Assembly (NCBI GenBank): GCA_020438245.1
Contig: JAGQUY010000035.1
Coordinates: forward strand, 1 to 8,574
Length of the DNA: 8,574 nucleotides
Direction: 5' to 3'
DNA from: Bacteroidota bacterium
GTDB taxonomy: Bacteria > CLD3 > SB21
Shown: positions 1 through 7,162 of the stretch, piece by piece
How positions within the stretch are numbered: the stretch's first letter is position 1
Layout: each line of letters opens with the position of its first letter
Notes under the pieces: generated by a model
The model's input: only the letters and a program-made list of their open reading frames with translations
Database searches by the model: none
What the model was told of the DNA's origin: nothing
Position numbers and translations under genes: made by a program

Positions 1-567
1 CGGGATGCGAACCCGGATCTTGGCATTCGTCTCGCTGAAGTCGATCTCGCCAAAATTGCAGAACGGGTCAGCAAGAACCCCCTCTTTAAGACAGTTGCGG
101 TCAGTCGTTCGTACCCGTCGAGTATCACCATACATGTTACCGAACGGCAACCGTTTGCTTTCGTTCTGCTCGACAACCTGCATGCAGTCGATGAAAGCGG
201 ATTTGTGTTGCCAAAGTTGAGCGTGAAAATGATCTATAATCTGCCGGTTGTCTCCGGGGTTCCTACTATTGCGACCCCCGGTAAGCCGATCCAGGCGGGC
301 CAAATGACAACCGCTCTGCATTTTCTCCAGACGATTCGACAAATTGATGAGACTCTCTACTACGAAATTTCAGAAGTTCATTTTAACAAAAAATCGATAT
401 TGGCCTATTTAAACGGCATGCGGACATCCTTTGTCCTTAATAACGACCATTTCGAACGAACAGCCGTCTATATGGCCTCTGTCATCAAACATCTCAAACA
501 AAATGAGCTGACCCATGCATTCAAAAATATTGACCTTCGTTACGAGGGCCAAATCATTGCAAAGTAA
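1..567 (+). CDS. ftsQ: Cell division protein FtsQ/DivIB, C-terminal part (5' truncated)
   Basis: FtsQ is a bitopic inner-membrane divisome protein that links early division proteins to the septal peptidoglycan synthesis complex. The reading frame is open from base 1, with no start inside the window, and encodes 188 residues. The first ~70 show the POTRA-domain pattern of the family: a VDL strand, then KNPLFKTVAVSRSYPSSITI, then HVTERQPFAF and an AVDESGFVLP strand. The rest is the beta domain. The N-terminal cytoplasmic tail and transmembrane helix lie outside the window. The gene ends in tandem stop codons (TAA TAA, 565-570). ftsA follows after 15 bp and ftsZ comes next, the classical dcw order, which supports the call independently. 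An ATG at 205 lies in frame but would remove the POTRA domain, so it is not the real start. Confidence 0.9.
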   Translation, partial: RDANPDLGIRLAEVDLAKIAERVSKNPLFKTVAVSRSYPSSITIHVTERQPFAFVLLDNLHAVDESGFVLPKLSVKMIYNLPVVSGVPTIATPGKPIQAGQMTTALHFLQTIRQIDETLYYEISEVHFNKKSILAYLNGMRTSFVLNNDHFERTAVYMASVIKHLKQNELTHAFKNIDLRYEGQIIAK

Positions 568-582
568 TAAAAAAGGTGAATC

Positions 583-1902
583 ATGCATGACAATATAATA
601 GTTGGGCTCGATATCGGGACCACAAAAATCGCTGCGCTGATTGCCGACGCGAGCGGCAAAGAGCTCAAACTCATCGGTGTCGGTAACTATCCTTCCGTGG
701 GCCTGAAACGGGGCATGGTCGTTAACATCGAACACACCGTTGAGTCTATTCGAAAGGCGGTGAATCAGGCTGAACTAATGGCCGGGGTAAAAGTGGATTC
801 GGTCTATGTCGGGATTGCCGGAGACCATGTCCGCGGCATCAATAGCCACGCCGTGGTAGCGGTTGGACGAAACGACAAGGAAATCACGGAAGATGACGTC
901 CGACGCGTTATTGACTATGCTAAAGCCATCACCATGCCGATGGATCGGGAAATCATCCACGTCATTCCCCAGGAGTTCATTGTTGATTCGCAGGAGGGTA
1001 TTCGGAATCCGATAGGTCTTACGGGAACCCGACTGGAGGTCGAGGCACATGTGGTAACAGGAGCGGTAGCATCCGCCCAAAATATCTTTCGTTGTGTGAC
1101 GCGAGCTGGTTACAAGGTGAAAGATCTGGTTCTTGAACCGCTTGCTTCCAGTTATGCCGTCCTTGATCCCGAGGAACAGGAACTGGGCGTTTGTCTGATC
1201 GATATCGGTGGCGGCACGACCGACATTGCCATGTTTTTCGACGGCAGCATCAGGGCGACGGATATGCTCGGACTGGCCGGACAGCAGGTAACCAACGACA
1301 TTTCCATTTGCTTGAAAACACCCTATGACCGTGCGGAAGAACTCAAAAAGAATCACGGTTGTGCCATGGGAAGTCTAGTCGACGAAAACGCGATGATCGA
1401 GGTTCCCTCCGTCGGAGGTCGAAAACCGAAGGAAATTCAACGAAAATATCTCAGCAAGATCATCGAAGCGCGTATGGACGAAATCTTTAATCTGGTGCTG
1501 TACAGCATGCAAACGAACAAAATGACAACGCTTATGAATGCCGGCGTCGTCTTGACAGGAGGCGGCTCTTTGCTCGAAGGCAGTGTGGACCTGGCTTCCG
1601 AAATATTCAAAATGCCCGTCCGCGTTGGATACCCGAGGGGTTTCGGTGGCTTAATGGATGCGGCATCCAGTCCGATTTATGCCACGGGCATCGGCCTCAT
1701 CCATTACGGAATACAGAAAAGCAAAATCGAGGAACCCAATGAGTTTGAAGAATTTGAAACTATGGAGCACGATGACCATACATCCGAAAACGGCAGCCAT
1801 ACCGATGCGATGGAGAAGCAAGCGATGACTGGAGAATACCAGGCGAAGCTTTACAATACCATCACCAACCGGATGCGAAAATGGCTGGATGAGTTCTTTT
1901 AA
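583..1902 (+). CDS. ftsA: Cell division protein FtsA (actin-like membrane tether of FtsZ)
   Basis: FtsA is an actin-fold ATPase that polymerises at midcell, binds the C-terminal tail of FtsZ and anchors the Z ring to the membrane. The 439-residue product shows the family landmarks: phosphate-1 loop GLDIGTTK (residues 8-15), phosphate-2 loop DIGGGTTD (from D207) and adenosine motif TGGG (325-328). The FtsA-specific 1C (SHS2) subdomain lies roughly at 85-165. After about residue 385 comes an acidic, low-complexity linker. The protein ends in an amphipathic segment, ITNRMRKWLDEFF, matching the membrane-targeting helix expected at the FtsA C-terminus. It is slightly longer than E. coli FtsA (420), mainly because of this linker. 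The ATG at 583 is preceded by an AAGGTGA Shine-Dalgarno sequence (573-579). The gene lies 15 bp after ftsQ and 41 bp before ftsZ, so the three are probably co-transcribed. Confidence 0.97.
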   Translation: MHDNIIVGLDIGTTKIAALIADASGKELKLIGVGNYPSVGLKRGMVVNIEHTVESIRKAVNQAELMAGVKVDSVYVGIAGDHVRGINSHAVVAVGRNDKEITEDDVRRVIDYAKAITMPMDREIIHVIPQEFIVDSQEGIRNPIGLTGTRLEVEAHVVTGAVASAQNIFRCVTRAGYKVKDLVLEPLASSYAVLDPEEQELGVCLIDIGGGTTDIAMFFDGSIRATDMLGLAGQQVTNDISICLKTPYDRAEELKKNHGCAMGSLVDENAMIEVPSVGGRKPKEIQRKYLSKIIEARMDEIFNLVLYSMQTNKMTTLMNAGVVLTGGGSLLEGSVDLASEIFKMPVRVGYPRGFGGLMDAASSPIYATGIGLIHYGIQKSKIEEPNEFEEFETMEHDDHTSENGSHTDAMEKQAMTGEYQAKLYNTITNRMRKWLDEFF

Positions 1903-1943
1903 TCGATCATTCTAATTTTGAACCCATACACCTTGGAGGTCCT

Positions 1944-3188
1944 ATGATTACTTTTGACGACACCGTTGAATACGGCGCAAAAATGCGAATCGTTGGTATT
2001 GGAGGCGGAGGTTGTAATGCCATCAATACCATGATCGAATCCAGCCTTACGGGCGTGGAATTTGTAGCAATTAACACCGATATGCAGGCGTTGGCAGCAA
2101 ACCGCGCCCAGCAAAAAGTCCAGATCGGCAGAAATCTCACGCGCGGCCTCGGAGCCGGCGCCAACCCGGAAATCGGGAAACGCGCGGCAGAAGAAGACAT
2201 CGACCAAGTCCGAAACGTCTTGGAAGGCTCCGATCTGGTGTTCATCACCTGCGGGATGGGAGGCGGAACCGGCACCGGGTCTGCAGCCGTCGTCGCGGAA
2301 GCGGCCCAAAGTATTGGTGCTTTGACCATCGGTATCGTGACGAAACCTTTTCACTTTGAGAAAGAAAAGCGCATGAGTCTCGCGTTGAATGGTATTGAAG
2401 CGCTGCGGGAGCATGTGGATACGCTCATTGTCATACCCAACGAAAAGCTGCTGATGGTCATGCCTAAAAACACACCCTTCATTCAGGCATTCAAGGCGGC
2501 CGATGAAGTTTTGTTCCGTGCAACCAAGGGCATTGCCGATTTGATTTCCTGCACCGGCTATGTAAATGTTGATTTTGCCGATGTGAAGAAGATCATGAGT
2601 GGTGCCGGTGATGCGATCATGGGCATGGGCGTTGGAACCGGAGAACGTCGGGGAGAAGAAGCCGTCAAACAAGCCATCAATAGTCCGCTCCTGGACGAAA
2701 CGACCATTGAGGGGGCAAGCGGAGTATTGTTGAACCTGACCTGCCCGTCTGACTTTACCACAGAAGAAGTGGCTGAAATCTCCAACCTGATTACGAATAT
2801 TGCAGGGCCCGATGCCGATGTGATATGGGGTTATTCTGTCGATGAGAAACTTAAAGGCGAAGTGCATGTAACGGTGATCGCCGCCGGGCTGAACAGGCAG
2901 CGTTTCGGAAAAATGAAAATGTACGATACAACGGCCTCTGAAGGACCGAATCCTTTATCCATCAGTAAACGGGCGGCAGCGGAGGCTTCCACCTATTACG
3001 ATCATCTTCGGGACATGAAAACCCGGAAAGAGATGGAGCGTCCGGCCATTCAGAGAATGGATGAGGCCGCACCTGACGAGGCCCACGATGACGACAGTGG
3101 ACAAATCCTGAAAAAGACCGGCACCGACGGGCTGGAAGACCGGAGTATTCCGACCTTTCTGCGAAACCACACTCGAACAAAGAAGTAA
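1944..3188 (+). CDS. ftsZ: Cell division protein FtsZ (tubulin-like GTPase)
   Basis: FtsZ is the tubulin-homologous GTPase that assembles into the cytokinetic Z ring. The 414-residue product has a GIGGGGCNA nucleotide-binding start (18-26) and the tubulin signature GGGTGTG (106-112). The T7 synergy loop NVDFADV (208-214) supplies the catalytic Asp residues D210 and D213 to the neighbouring subunit. The globular core ends near residue 320. A charged linker of ~80 residues follows, then the conserved C-terminal peptide IPTFLR (402-407) that binds FtsA. Length is normal for the family. The start is well set: GGAGG at 1935-1939 lies 4 bp upstream of the ATG. Small departures are Cys103 before the signature loop (usually Ala) and FHFEKEKR (136-143), where most relatives have Gly after FE. 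The gene is followed by an intrinsic terminator, so it closes the dcw transcript. Confidence 0.98.
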   Translation: MITFDDTVEYGAKMRIVGIGGGGCNAINTMIESSLTGVEFVAINTDMQALAANRAQQKVQIGRNLTRGLGAGANPEIGKRAAEEDIDQVRNVLEGSDLVFITCGMGGGTGTGSAAVVAEAAQSIGALTIGIVTKPFHFEKEKRMSLALNGIEALREHVDTLIVIPNEKLLMVMPKNTPFIQAFKAADEVLFRATKGIADLISCTGYVNVDFADVKKIMSGAGDAIMGMGVGTGERRGEEAVKQAINSPLLDETTIEGASGVLLNLTCPSDFTTEEVAEISNLITNIAGPDADVIWGYSVDEKLKGEVHVTVIAAGLNRQRFGKMKMYDTTASEGPNPLSISKRAAAEASTYYDHLRDMKTRKEMERPAIQRMDEAAPDEAHDDDSGQILKKTGTDGLEDRSIPTFLRNHTRTKK

Positions 3189-3205
3189 TTTCTCGTCTCT
3201 CTCAT

Positions 3206-3222
3206 GTCCCGTTTTTCGGGAC
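3206..3222 (+). other. Small hairpin between the ftsZ stop codon and its terminator
   Basis: A perfect 6-bp inverted repeat (GTCCCG / CGGGAC) encloses a TTTTT loop, starting 17 bp after the ftsZ stop. An overlapping outer pair (ATGTC 3204-3208 and GACAT 3223-3227) could form instead. No T-run follows, so it is not a terminator by itself. It may stabilise the 3' end of the ftsZ message or assist the terminator just downstream; that role is inferred. Confidence 0.45.
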
Positions 3223-3237
3223 GACATAGGACAGGGT

Positions 3238-3272
3238 AAAGCAGTCATAGCTTGCTATGGCTGCTTTTTTTT
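3238..3272 (+). terminator. Intrinsic terminator of the ftsQAZ transcript
   Basis: The arms GCAGTCATAGC (3241-3251) and GCTATGGCTGC (3254-3264) pair along their whole length with a single G-U wobble, and eight T residues follow (3265-3272). Upstream AAA (3238-3240) can extend the stem into the T-run. This is a textbook Rho-independent terminator, 50 bp after the ftsZ stop. It separates the division genes from the oxoamine synthase gene. Confidence 0.92.
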
Positions 3273-3297
3273 ATCCTCTGCGCTACGGTGATAATTC

Positions 3298-3326
3298 TTT
3301 ACTTTAGCGTAAAATTCAGTTAATTT
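3298..3326 (+). promoter_or_regulatory. Weak candidate promoter for the oxoamine synthase gene
   Basis: The gene downstream sits behind a strong terminator and so needs its own promoter within 3273-3356. The best sigma70-like pair is TTTACT (3298-3303) and TAATTT (3321-3326) with a 17-bp spacer; both hexamers are weak matches. A short inverted repeat, TTTAC / GTAAA with a 6-nt spacer (3298-3313), overlaps the -35 and could be an operator or chance. A TGATAAT at 3289-3295 is an alternative -10 without a good -35. Confidence 0.25.
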
Positions 3327-3356
3327 TCCGCGAATTATGACTGTAGCGGAGCAACT

Positions 3357-4607
3357 ATGAGCACATGGCTGGTAAAAAAATGCAAGCCAATGTCGGGTTA
3401 CGTGGATCAGCTCAAAACCCGGGGTTTGTATAGTTATTTTACGGAACTCGAGAAAACCGGTACCTATATTACAGTCAAGGGAAAGGATCTTGTTAATTTC
3501 TCCTCCAATGACTACCTGGGCCTTACCCATGATCCCCGAGTTCTTGAAGCCGCCAAAGCTGCATTCGATATCTATGGTTCCGGGCTCTGTGGGTCAAGAT
3601 ACGTTGTCGGAACAACCGTTGAGGTCATCAAGCTGGAAGAAAAGATCGCCGCTTGGAAGGGACAGGAGTCCTGTCTTGTTTTTACGACAGGCTACCAGAC
3701 ATTGCTTGGTACGGTCTCAGCCCTTCTCGTAAAGATCGACGATACATTGGAAGAGAACATCGTTTTTGCCATTGACAAGCTGAGCCACGCATGCATTTTG
3801 GATGGTTGTGCTCTCGCAGTCGGTTCTCACATGACGCGCGGTAAGACCAAGATGATGGAGGGTCAAATAAGATATTTTCGCCACAACGATCCAACCAGTT
3901 TGGAGGCCATTGTCGAGTCCAGTGCCAAAAAGGGAAAGAATGTGATGATCATCGTGGAAGGTGTCTATTCCATGGATGGGGATATTTGCAATCTTCCGGC
4001 CTTTGTAGAAATTGCCGAAAAATACGATGCCTGCGTAGCCGTCGATGACGCCCATGGAACCGGAGTACTTGGCAAAACCGGCAAGGGAACGGCTGAACAT
4101 TTTGGTCTTCAGGAAGAAATTGATCTGCTGATGGGAACTTTCAGCAAGGCGCTTGGTGGCGTCGGAGGGTTTGTTGCGGGACAAAGGGACGTTATCTCTC
4201 ATATCAAACATAAAGCGCGGAGCTTTATGTTTTCAGCAGCATCCCCCGTGTCCAACGTTACGGCCGTCTCCAAAATTATAGACATAATACAAACAGAACC
4301 AGAGCATCTGCAGCATCTTCGGGAAAACGAGAAGTATTTCAAAACCGCATTGAAGTCAGAAGGCTTCAACTATGGAGACAGCGCAACGCCAATCGTTCCG
4401 ATTATAATCGGAGACAGTGAAAAGACAATGCATCTGTCTCAGAAGTTGATGGAAAACGGCGTTCTGATGCTCCCCATGGTTTACCCGGCAGTTGCCCAGG
4501 GGGAAGAGCGACTCCGATGTACGATCAGCGCCAAGCACACCAAGGAAGACCTTGATCGAGCCATGAGTGTCCTGGTCGCAGAGGGAAAGAAGATCGGCGT
4601 CATCTAA
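3357..4607 (+). CDS. PLP-dependent alpha-oxoamine synthase (serine palmitoyltransferase-like; KBL/BioF/SPT family)
   Basis: Members of this family condense an amino acid with an acyl-CoA and release CO2: serine plus palmitoyl-CoA (SPT, sphingolipids), glycine plus acetyl-CoA (KBL), or alanine plus pimeloyl-CoA/ACP (BioF). The 416-residue fold-type I enzyme carries the expected residues: PLP-stacking His144 (LSHACILDG), Asp230 and His233 (VDDAHGTG), Schiff-base Lys264 (TFSKALGG) and a C-terminal Arg387 (ERLRCTIS). The N-terminal LKTRGLYSYF, the phrase FGLQEEIDLLMGTFSKALGG and the ARSFMFSAASP region resemble Bacteroidota-type SPT most. The extreme C-terminus (GKKIGVI) recalls KBL. Between His144 and Asp230 it is ~12-15 residues longer than the characterised enzymes, the extra material lying near residues 154-170. 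The ATG at 3357 has GGAG at 3348-3351; an in-frame ATG at 3390 is possible but lacks an obvious ribosome site. No bio, tdh or other sphingolipid gene is adjacent, so the substrate stays open. Confidence 0.88.
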   Translation: MSTWLVKKCKPMSGYVDQLKTRGLYSYFTELEKTGTYITVKGKDLVNFSSNDYLGLTHDPRVLEAAKAAFDIYGSGLCGSRYVVGTTVEVIKLEEKIAAWKGQESCLVFTTGYQTLLGTVSALLVKIDDTLEENIVFAIDKLSHACILDGCALAVGSHMTRGKTKMMEGQIRYFRHNDPTSLEAIVESSAKKGKNVMIIVEGVYSMDGDICNLPAFVEIAEKYDACVAVDDAHGTGVLGKTGKGTAEHFGLQEEIDLLMGTFSKALGGVGGFVAGQRDVISHIKHKARSFMFSAASPVSNVTAVSKIIDIIQTEPEHLQHLRENEKYFKTALKSEGFNYGDSATPIVPIIIGDSEKTMHLSQKLMENGVLMLPMVYPAVAQGEERLRCTISAKHTKEDLDRAMSVLVAEGKKIGVI

Positions 4608-4629
4608 GGTTACCAACTTATCTCAAAAG

Positions 4630-4663
4630 AAAATCCCGGTCCATTCAGGCACCGGGATTTTTT
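4630..4663. terminator. Bidirectional intrinsic terminator between the convergent oxoamine synthase and rho genes
   Basis: The arms AAATCCCGGT (4631-4640) and ACCGGGATTT (4651-4660) form a perfect 10-bp stem with a 10-nt loop. On the plus strand T residues continue to 4663. On the minus strand the stem is followed by ATTTTCTTTTGA, also T-rich. It lies 22 bp after the oxoamine synthase stop and 20 bp past the rho stop, so it probably ends both transcripts. Confidence 0.9.
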
Positions 4664-4683
4664 GTTTTCAGTTTTTCGTTTTC

Positions 4684-5973
4684 TCAAGTACTCATCGATT
4701 CCAGGAAGTGCTTGTTGGATCGGGTACCCCGCATCTTGTCAATCAGAAACTCCATCGCTTCCGCGGGAGTCTTGTCGTTCAGAAGCTTGCGCAGGATCCA
4801 AACTCGGCCCAGCTCAAACTGCGAAAGAAGAAGTTCTTCTTTGCGCGTGCCGGATCGGTTCATGTCGATGGCAGGATAAACTCTGCGATCCGCCAAGCGA
4901 CGGTCGAGGATGATTTCCATGTTGCCGGTACCCTTGAATTCCTCGAAAATAACTTCGTCCATACGACTGCCGGTTTCGATAAGAGCTGTTGCAATGATCG
5001 TGAGACTACCACCCTCTTCAACCTTGCGGGCGGCACCAAAAAACCGCTTTGGCCGGTGCAATGCATTGGAATCCACACCGCCGGACAATATTTTTCCTGA
5101 ATGGGGAACTACGGTATTGTGGGCTCGTGCCAGACGGGTGATTGAATCGAGAAGAATTACAACGTCATGCCCGCACTCGACCATGCGTTTGGCTTTTTCC
5201 AGGACGATATCGGCAACAGACACGTGTCTTTCAGGCGGTTCATCAAACGTAGAACTCAATACTTCAGCCTTGACCGACCTCTCCATATCCGTGACTTCTT
5301 CTGGACGTTCGTCGATCAATAATACAATCATTCGTACTTCCGGATGATTTTCGGTAATCGCATTGGCAATATTCTTCAGCAGCACGGTTTTGCCGGTGCG
5401 TGGCGGAGCAACAATCAATCCGCGCTGCCCCTTGCCGATAGGCGTCATGAGATTCATAACCCGGACAGAGAAGTTATTGACGTCCTTGGTCTCCATTTCA
5501 AGCCGCTCTTTGGGGTAAATCGGGGTCAGATTATCAAAAAGGATCTTGTTTTTGGCTTCTTCTGGATTTTCGAAATTAACGGCTTCCACCCGAAGCAGTG
5601 CAAAGAATCTCTCACTTTCTTTGGGAGGCCGAATCTGCCCGCTAACCACGTCTCCGGTTCGAAGACCAAATTTCTTGATTTGCGACGGGGAAATATAGAT
5701 GTCGTCGGGACTGGGGAGATAATTGTAATGAGAAGAACGAAGAAATCCGTATCCGTCGGGCAGGATTTCCAGGACCCCCTCGCTGAAAATAAATCCGTCC
5801 TGCTTGGTTTGTTCCTCGAGTATGGTAAAGATGAGGTCCTGTTTCTTCAAGCCGCTGACACCGGACAAGCCGAGCGTTTTGGCGATATCGTTAAGTTCAG
5901 AAGCTTTCAAATCTTTAAGGTTGGCCAAATTGAATGCGGTGGCCGCGCTGGTCTGTTCATTTTTTTCTGGCAT
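4684..5973 (-). CDS. rho: Transcription termination factor Rho
   Basis: Rho is a homohexameric RNA-dependent ATPase/translocase that releases untranslated nascent transcripts from RNA polymerase. The 429-residue product has an N-terminal Rho domain (about 15-55, LKDLKASELNDIAKTLGLSG) and a cold-shock-like RNA-binding domain (about 60-130, with LPDGYGFLRS). The RecA-like motor follows: Walker A APPRTGKT (189-196), Walker B VVILLD (271-276), the secondary RNA-site Q-loop region SGGVDSNALHRPKRFFGAAR (297-316) and the R-loop stretch NRSGTRKEELLL (372-383). Length is close to E. coli Rho (419) and lacks the long N-terminal insertion common in Bacteroidota. The ATG at 5973 is the only sensible start, since an in-frame TAA lies 15-18 bp upstream; it has no clear Shine-Dalgarno sequence. 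A near-consensus promoter at 6137-6165 would give a ~157-nt leader. Autoregulation of rho through its leader is known in E. coli; here it is only a possibility. Confidence 0.97.
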   Translation of the reverse strand: MPEKNEQTSAATAFNLANLKDLKASELNDIAKTLGLSGVSGLKKQDLIFTILEEQTKQDGFIFSEGVLEILPDGYGFLRSSHYNYLPSPDDIYISPSQIKKFGLRTGDVVSGQIRPPKESERFFALLRVEAVNFENPEEAKNKILFDNLTPIYPKERLEMETKDVNNFSVRVMNLMTPIGKGQRGLIVAPPRTGKTVLLKNIANAITENHPEVRMIVLLIDERPEEVTDMERSVKAEVLSSTFDEPPERHVSVADIVLEKAKRMVECGHDVVILLDSITRLARAHNTVVPHSGKILSGGVDSNALHRPKRFFGAARKVEEGGSLTIIATALIETGSRMDEVIFEEFKGTGNMEIILDRRLADRRVYPAIDMNRSGTRKEELLLSQFELGRVWILRKLLNDKTPAEAMEFLIDKMRGTRSNKHFLESMST

Positions 5974-6102
5974 GATACTTTGAAGGTTTTATGTTGATGG
6001 GATTTTAGAACTTACTTTTAAGAAAAGGAGACCTTGGAAATAATCACAGGCCCGAGATATGATTCGGAATTCGCTAATAAACAAAGGGTTGGATTAGAAG
6101 TG

Positions 6103-6135
6103 AACCAGTTATTGCAGTAGAAGCAGTAACTAGTT
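6103..6135. repeat. Imperfect 13-bp inverted repeat at the predicted rho transcription start
   Basis: The arms AACCAGTTATTGC (6103-6115) and GCAGTAACTAGTT (6123-6135) match in 11 of 13 positions as an inverted repeat, with a 7-nt spacer. On the minus strand the repeat starts directly downstream of the putative rho -10 box, so it spans the expected start site near 6130. It could be an operator, or a hairpin at the 5' end of the rho leader. No T-run follows on either strand, so it does not look like an intrinsic terminator for etfA. Confidence 0.6.
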
Positions 6136-6136
6136 G

Positions 6137-6165
6137 AAAATAGGTCAGCGATAAGATATTGTCAA
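6137..6165 (-). promoter_or_regulatory. rho: Predicted sigma70-type promoter of rho
   Basis: On the minus strand a perfect -35 box TTGACA (6160-6165) and a -10 box TATTTT (6137-6142, four of six matches) are separated by exactly 17 bp. The site begins 8 bp past the etfA stop codon and points toward rho. The predicted start near 6130 leaves a ~157-nt untranslated leader. The leader has no ATG on the minus strand, so it offers no ATG-initiated leader peptide. Confidence 0.65.
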
Positions 6166-6172
6166 GAGGTTT

Positions 6173-7141
6173 TTACTGACCTTTGAGCTTCAGAATTTGT
6201 TTGGTCAATTCAGGCAACACTTCAAGCGCATCACCAACCAGACCATAGTCCGAAATCTTGAAGATGGGTGCTTCCGGATCATTATTAATCGCGACAATGG
6301 TCTTTGAACTGGACATACCTGCCAAATGTTGAATGGCGCCGGAAATCCCGACGGCTATGTACAACTGGGGGCTTACTGTTTTCCCCGTCTGCCCAACTTG
6401 TTCTTCATGGGGTCTCCATCCCGCATCAACAACTGCCCTGGACGCTCCCTGAGCGCCGCCAAGGGCTTCCGCCAGTTTGGTCAAAAGGTCCCAATTCTCC
6501 GGGGCTTTCAAACCGCGTCCTCCGGATACAATCGTATCAGCCTCTGTCAGTTCAACCTTTTTGGAAGACTCGACGCGAGTCTCTTTCACGACGGCGCGGA
6601 TCGGATTCAGTGAAACGGACAATACTTCTACCTTTGCCGCTCCGGAAGCTTCCGTTGCCCTGAACACGTTAGGGCGCAACGAAATAACTTGTTTCTCTGT
6701 CTTGATGATCATCTTTTGGAATACCTTGCCGGCCATCATAGGTCTTGTAATCTGCAGGCGTCCGCCTTCGACGGTCAAACCCGTAACATCGCTGGCAATC
6801 CCTGCCTTGAGACGACCTGCCACGCGAGGACCCAAGTCCTTGCCCATGGCTGTCGCCGGCAGTACGACTATCGAGGCTTCGGCCTTCGCAACGGCTTCGC
6901 ACACGGCCTGGGTATATCCTTCCGTGGAGTAGTTGGAAAGGGTCGGATCTTGCACAACATAAACTTTCGAAGCCCCATACTTGCCTAATTCGGCAGCCAT
7001 GTTTTCAACGTTGGAACCGACAACAACCGCCGAGATCGTTTTACCAAGTTGGTCTGCCAGAATCTTGGCCTGACTGACGGCCTCAAAGGCCGATTTCCGG
7101 AAGGTATTGTTTCGTTGCTCAGCAAATGCTAAAACGGACAT
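6173..7141 (-). CDS. etfA: Electron transfer flavoprotein subunit alpha
   Basis: EtfA forms a heterodimer with EtfB and binds the redox-active FAD, accepting electrons from acyl-CoA and related dehydrogenases and passing them to ETF:quinone oxidoreductase or another partner. The 322-residue product has the N-terminal adenine-nucleotide-hydrolase-like domain (about 1-180) and the C-terminal FAD domain. Visible FAD-site motifs are SGGRG (206-210), Arg235 in GASRAVVDAG, QVGQTG (248-253), the signature YIAVGISGAIQHLAGM (261-276) and AINNDPEAPIF (284-294). There is no N-terminal ferredoxin-like extension. The GGAG at 7147-7150 sits 5 bp before the ATG. The gene lies 21 bp after etfB, so the two form an operon in stoichiometric order. 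Most relatives have Lys where this protein has Asn287 in AINNDP; this is a mild substitution. Confidence 0.96.
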   Translation of the reverse strand: MSVLAFAEQRNNTFRKSAFEAVSQAKILADQLGKTISAVVVGSNVENMAAELGKYGASKVYVVQDPTLSNYSTEGYTQAVCEAVAKAEASIVVLPATAMGKDLGPRVAGRLKAGIASDVTGLTVEGGRLQITRPMMAGKVFQKMIIKTEKQVISLRPNVFRATEASGAAKVEVLSVSLNPIRAVVKETRVESSKKVELTEADTIVSGGRGLKAPENWDLLTKLAEALGGAQGASRAVVDAGWRPHEEQVGQTGKTVSPQLYIAVGISGAIQHLAGMSSSKTIVAINNDPEAPIFKISDYGLVGDALEVLPELTKQILKLKGQ

Positions 7142-7162
7142 GATATCTCCAAAACTTTAGAA

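Noticed and set aside
530..557. Possible ftsA promoter at the end of ftsQ (TTGACC, 16 bp, AATCAT)
   Set aside because: The -10 is poor, the site lies within coding sequence, and the 15-bp ftsQ-ftsA gap is explained by co-transcription.
1552..1557. TTGACA within ftsA as a promoter for ftsZ
   Set aside because: It encodes the conserved LTGGG motif and has no -10 box at the proper spacing.
1899..2867. Long minus-strand open frame (322 codons) opposite ftsZ
   Set aside because: It is a shadow of ftsZ; its translation resembles no protein I recognise, while the plus strand carries every FtsZ motif.
4567..5100. Plus-strand open frame overlapping the 3' end of rho
   Set aside because: It runs antisense through the rho motor domain and across the terminator hairpin, with no recognisable protein features.
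6008..6052. Short GTG-started open frame (9 codons) in the rho leader as a leader peptide
   Set aside because: It has no ribosome binding site, no ATG and nothing distinctive in its sequence.
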